Source: Stromatinia cepivora
Lineage: Eukaryota; Ascomycota; Leotiomycetes; Helotiales; Sclerotiniaceae
DNA: 64,000 bases
Assembly: GCA_014898415.1 (NCBI GenBank)
Contig: RCTD01000007.1
Location: forward strand, 310,001-374,000
Direction: 5' to 3'
In this document: one piece after another, positions 62,211-64,000 of the stretch
Numbering within the stretch: position 1 is the first letter of the stretch
Layout: every line of letters starts with the position of its first letter
Program-made: the position numbers and the translations under genes
Notes under the pieces: generated by a model
Databases searched by the model: none
Seen by the model: the letters and a program-made list of their open reading frames with translations, nothing else
Told to the model about the DNA's origin: nothing

Positions 62211-63890
62211 ATGTCTTCCCAAAAGACTTCAGGTGATCAGTTCCGCGACTATCAAGATGATAAAAAGGCAAAGTCTCAGGATGTTGTTTACACAACTGCT
62301 AATGGCGTACCAATGCCACACCCATACGAGACTCAACGCGTGGGTGAGAATGGACCATTACTTCTCCAAGATTTCCACCTGATCGACCTCCTTTCACATT
62401 TCGACCGTGAGAGAATCCCAGAGCGTGTGGTGCATGCTAAGGGCGGTGGAGCTCACGGAACATACAAAACTACAAATGGGTTGGATGACTTATGTCTTGC
62501 AGACATGTTCCAAGAAGGCAAGGAGTGCCCGATTACCGTCAGATTCTCTACGGTTGGTGGTGAATCTGGTTCCCACGATTGTGCTCGTGATCCACGAGGA
62601 TTCTCTGTCAAGTTTAAGACGGATGAGGGCAACTGGGATTTGGTCGCCAATAATACGCCCGTTTTCTTCCTGAGGGATCCAGCCAAGTTCCCACATTTCA
62701 TTCACACTCAGAAGCGTGATCCATCCACACATCTTACACATGCTGATGATTCGACAATGTTTTGGGATTATCTTTCCCAGAATCCTGAATCTGTTCATCA
62801 AGTCATGATCCTAATGGGTGATCGTGGTATTCCAGATGGATGGCGTCACATGCATGGATATTTTGGACATACTATCAAGCTTGTTAACAAGGCAGGCGAA
62901 TGGGTATACTGTCAATTCCACATGATCTCTCAACAAGGAACAAAATTCTTCACACAAGAAGAGTCTGCCGAGAAGTCACCAGACTATGCTCAAAAGGATC
63001 TCTATGAGGCTATTGAGAAAGGAGACTTCCCTAAATGGTCACTCGAAGTTCAGACAATGACTGCTAAAGAGGCAGAGGACTTGTGGGAGAAGGAGAAGAT
63101 CAATGTCTTCGATCTTACACACGTCTGGCCACACAAGCAATTCCCTCTCCGTAAGGTTGGAGAGTTGACTCTCAATGAGAACGCCGTTAACTACTTTGCT
63201 GAAATTGAACAAGTCGCCTTCAATCCCGCTCACTTAGTACCAGGACTTGAGCCCTCGGCCGATCCAGTCCTGCAATCTCGTCTATTCTCCTACCCAGATG
63301 CCCATCGCCATCGTGTTGGCGTCAACTACCAACAACTCCCTGTCAACGCCCCACGCACAAGTTACCGCATGGGCAATTTCCAACGCGATGGCAGCATGGC
63401 CTTCTACAACCAAGGTTCTCGCCCCAATTATATTTCCTCCATTGAACCAATCCGCTTCAAGGACCGAACAGTCAATACTGATAAAGTGCACGGTCACTTC
63501 ACTGGAAATGCCGTGACCTTCCTTTCCGAGATCCGGAAGGAAGATTTCAAGGCTCCGCGCGCCCTTTGGGAAAAAGTCTTCGATGACGACGCCAAAGATC
63601 GCTTTATCAAAAACATTTCTAGCCACATAGCCAACTGTAAAAAGGAAGAGGCTATTAAACGTCAAATTGCCATTTTCCGTGAAGTATCCGAGGATCTCGC
63701 AAGTCGTCTTGAGAAAGCTACTGGGATCAAGGGATATCCTGGAATTGCTGATTTGAATTTCAGCGGTACGCATAATGGGGTGGCGAGGGATAAGGCGAAT
63801 CGTACGGCAAATATGATGAAGGGGATTAGTTTGAGTCATAATGAGAGTAATGGGGCGCCTGCTAAGGGTAGTCATGCTACTACTGTTTAA
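62211..63890 (+). CDS. Monofunctional heme catalase (small-subunit type)
   Basis: Breaks down hydrogen peroxide to water and oxygen. Intronless, 559 residues, in the size range of clade-3 small-subunit catalases. The catalytic His is in RVVHAKGGGAHG (His75), the active-site Asn in LVANNTPVFFLRDP (residue 147 or 148). The heme proximal signature RLFSYPDAHRHRVG gives Arg357 and the iron-ligand Tyr361. The catalase-core block RFSTVGGESGSHDCARDPRGF is intact, as is the immune-responsive C-terminal part. There is no N-terminal signal peptide and the C-terminus (HATTV) is not a canonical peroxisomal PTS1, so a cytosolic enzyme is likely, though internal targeting signals are not excluded. ATG 62211 is in good context (ATTATGTCTTCC) and gives the expected N-terminus. 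All family residues are present. Confidence 0.97.
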   Translation: MSSQKTSGDQFRDYQDDKKAKSQDVVYTTANGVPMPHPYETQRVGENGPLLLQDFHLIDLLSHFDRERIPERVVHAKGGGAHGTYKTTNGLDDLCLADMFQEGKECPITVRFSTVGGESGSHDCARDPRGFSVKFKTDEGNWDLVANNTPVFFLRDPAKFPHFIHTQKRDPSTHLTHADDSTMFWDYLSQNPESVHQVMILMGDRGIPDGWRHMHGYFGHTIKLVNKAGEWVYCQFHMISQQGTKFFTQEESAEKSPDYAQKDLYEAIEKGDFPKWSLEVQTMTAKEAEDLWEKEKINVFDLTHVWPHKQFPLRKVGELTLNENAVNYFAEIEQVAFNPAHLVPGLEPSADPVLQSRLFSYPDAHRHRVGVNYQQLPVNAPRTSYRMGNFQRDGSMAFYNQGSRPNYISSIEPIRFKDRTVNTDKVHGHFTGNAVTFLSEIRKEDFKAPRALWEKVFDDDAKDRFIKNISSHIANCKKEEAIKRQIAIFREVSEDLASRLEKATGIKGYPGIADLNFSGTHNGVARDKANRTANMMKGISLSHNESNGAPAKGSHATTV

Positions 63891-64000
63891 GGGATGTAAA
63901 TGAAAAGGGGTTTTTGTTATGTATATAGGGAATGAATGCATGGGCATGCGAGTGTAATTTTGAAATGATACGTTATAGTTCTTGTCATATGTATTTCTGT
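63891..64000. other. 3' flank of the catalase gene
   Basis: About 110 bp of AT-rich DNA, probably 3' untranslated region; cut by the window edge. Confidence 0.5.

Noticed and set aside
63282..63947. 221-residue ORF opposite the catalase gene
   Set aside because: It is a shadow of the strongly biased catalase coding sequence and has no independent support.

Overview
The window looks like a chromosome piece from a filamentous ascomycete. The genes carry short GT-AG introns of about 48-128 bp, with TACTAAC-type branch points. Repeats show repeat-induced point mutation (RIP): CA/TG changed to TA, stops made from Gln and Trp codons, and catalytic Asp changed to Asn in reverse transcriptases. The gene set (eukaryotic UDP-galactopyranose mutase, LSM5, catalase) fits Pezizomycotina. 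A Leotiomycete relative such as Botrytis or Sclerotinia is my guess, not something the sequence proves.

Layout. 1-7.5 kb: a seven-exon UDP-galactopyranose mutase gene, simple repeats and a hAT-like MITE with a perfect 8-bp target duplication. 7.5-9.2 kb: small inverted-repeat elements, including two copies of a 72-bp insertion, each with its own 5-bp target duplication. 9.2-45.6 kb: a 36-kb AT-rich block with no host gene, which resolves into a nest of LTR retrotransposons. 45.6-64 kb: normal-composition DNA with a large predicted nuclear protein, a palindrome-bearing minisatellite, a gene of unknown function with a CxxC/CxxC motif, LSM5, a DEDDy 3'-5' exonuclease, and a heme catalase.

The nest was solved from LTR pairs of equal length and matching 5-bp target duplications. 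From outside in on the left: a small element F (166-bp LTRs, tentative) holds C (193-bp LTRs, minisatellite-rich). C holds B, a Ty3/gypsy chromovirus (282-bp LTRs, TSD ATGAT, net 7.0 kb). B holds a non-autonomous element L (164-bp LTRs, TSD GTATA), and L holds TRIM copy a (150-bp LTRs, TSD CTTGC). B also holds a second hAT-like MITE (TSD AACGATTT). On the right, F holds the Ty1/copia element E1 (309-bp LTRs, TSD CTATA, net 8.3 kb). E1 holds E2, a second member of its own family (TSD ATATT, 8,289 bp), and TRIM copy b (TSD AATAA). TRIM copy c (TSD GCCTC) sits in the right LTR of F.

The autonomous elements are degraded in this window. The small elements (TRIM, L, C) probably borrowed proteins from relatives of B and E; the 3' ends of TRIM and C resemble that of chromovirus B. 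The copia elements are about 3 kb longer than a typical Ty1/copia. The extra space next to the 3' LTR carries an antisense reading frame kept in both copies, which I do not recognise. The host genes on either side show no shared pathway.
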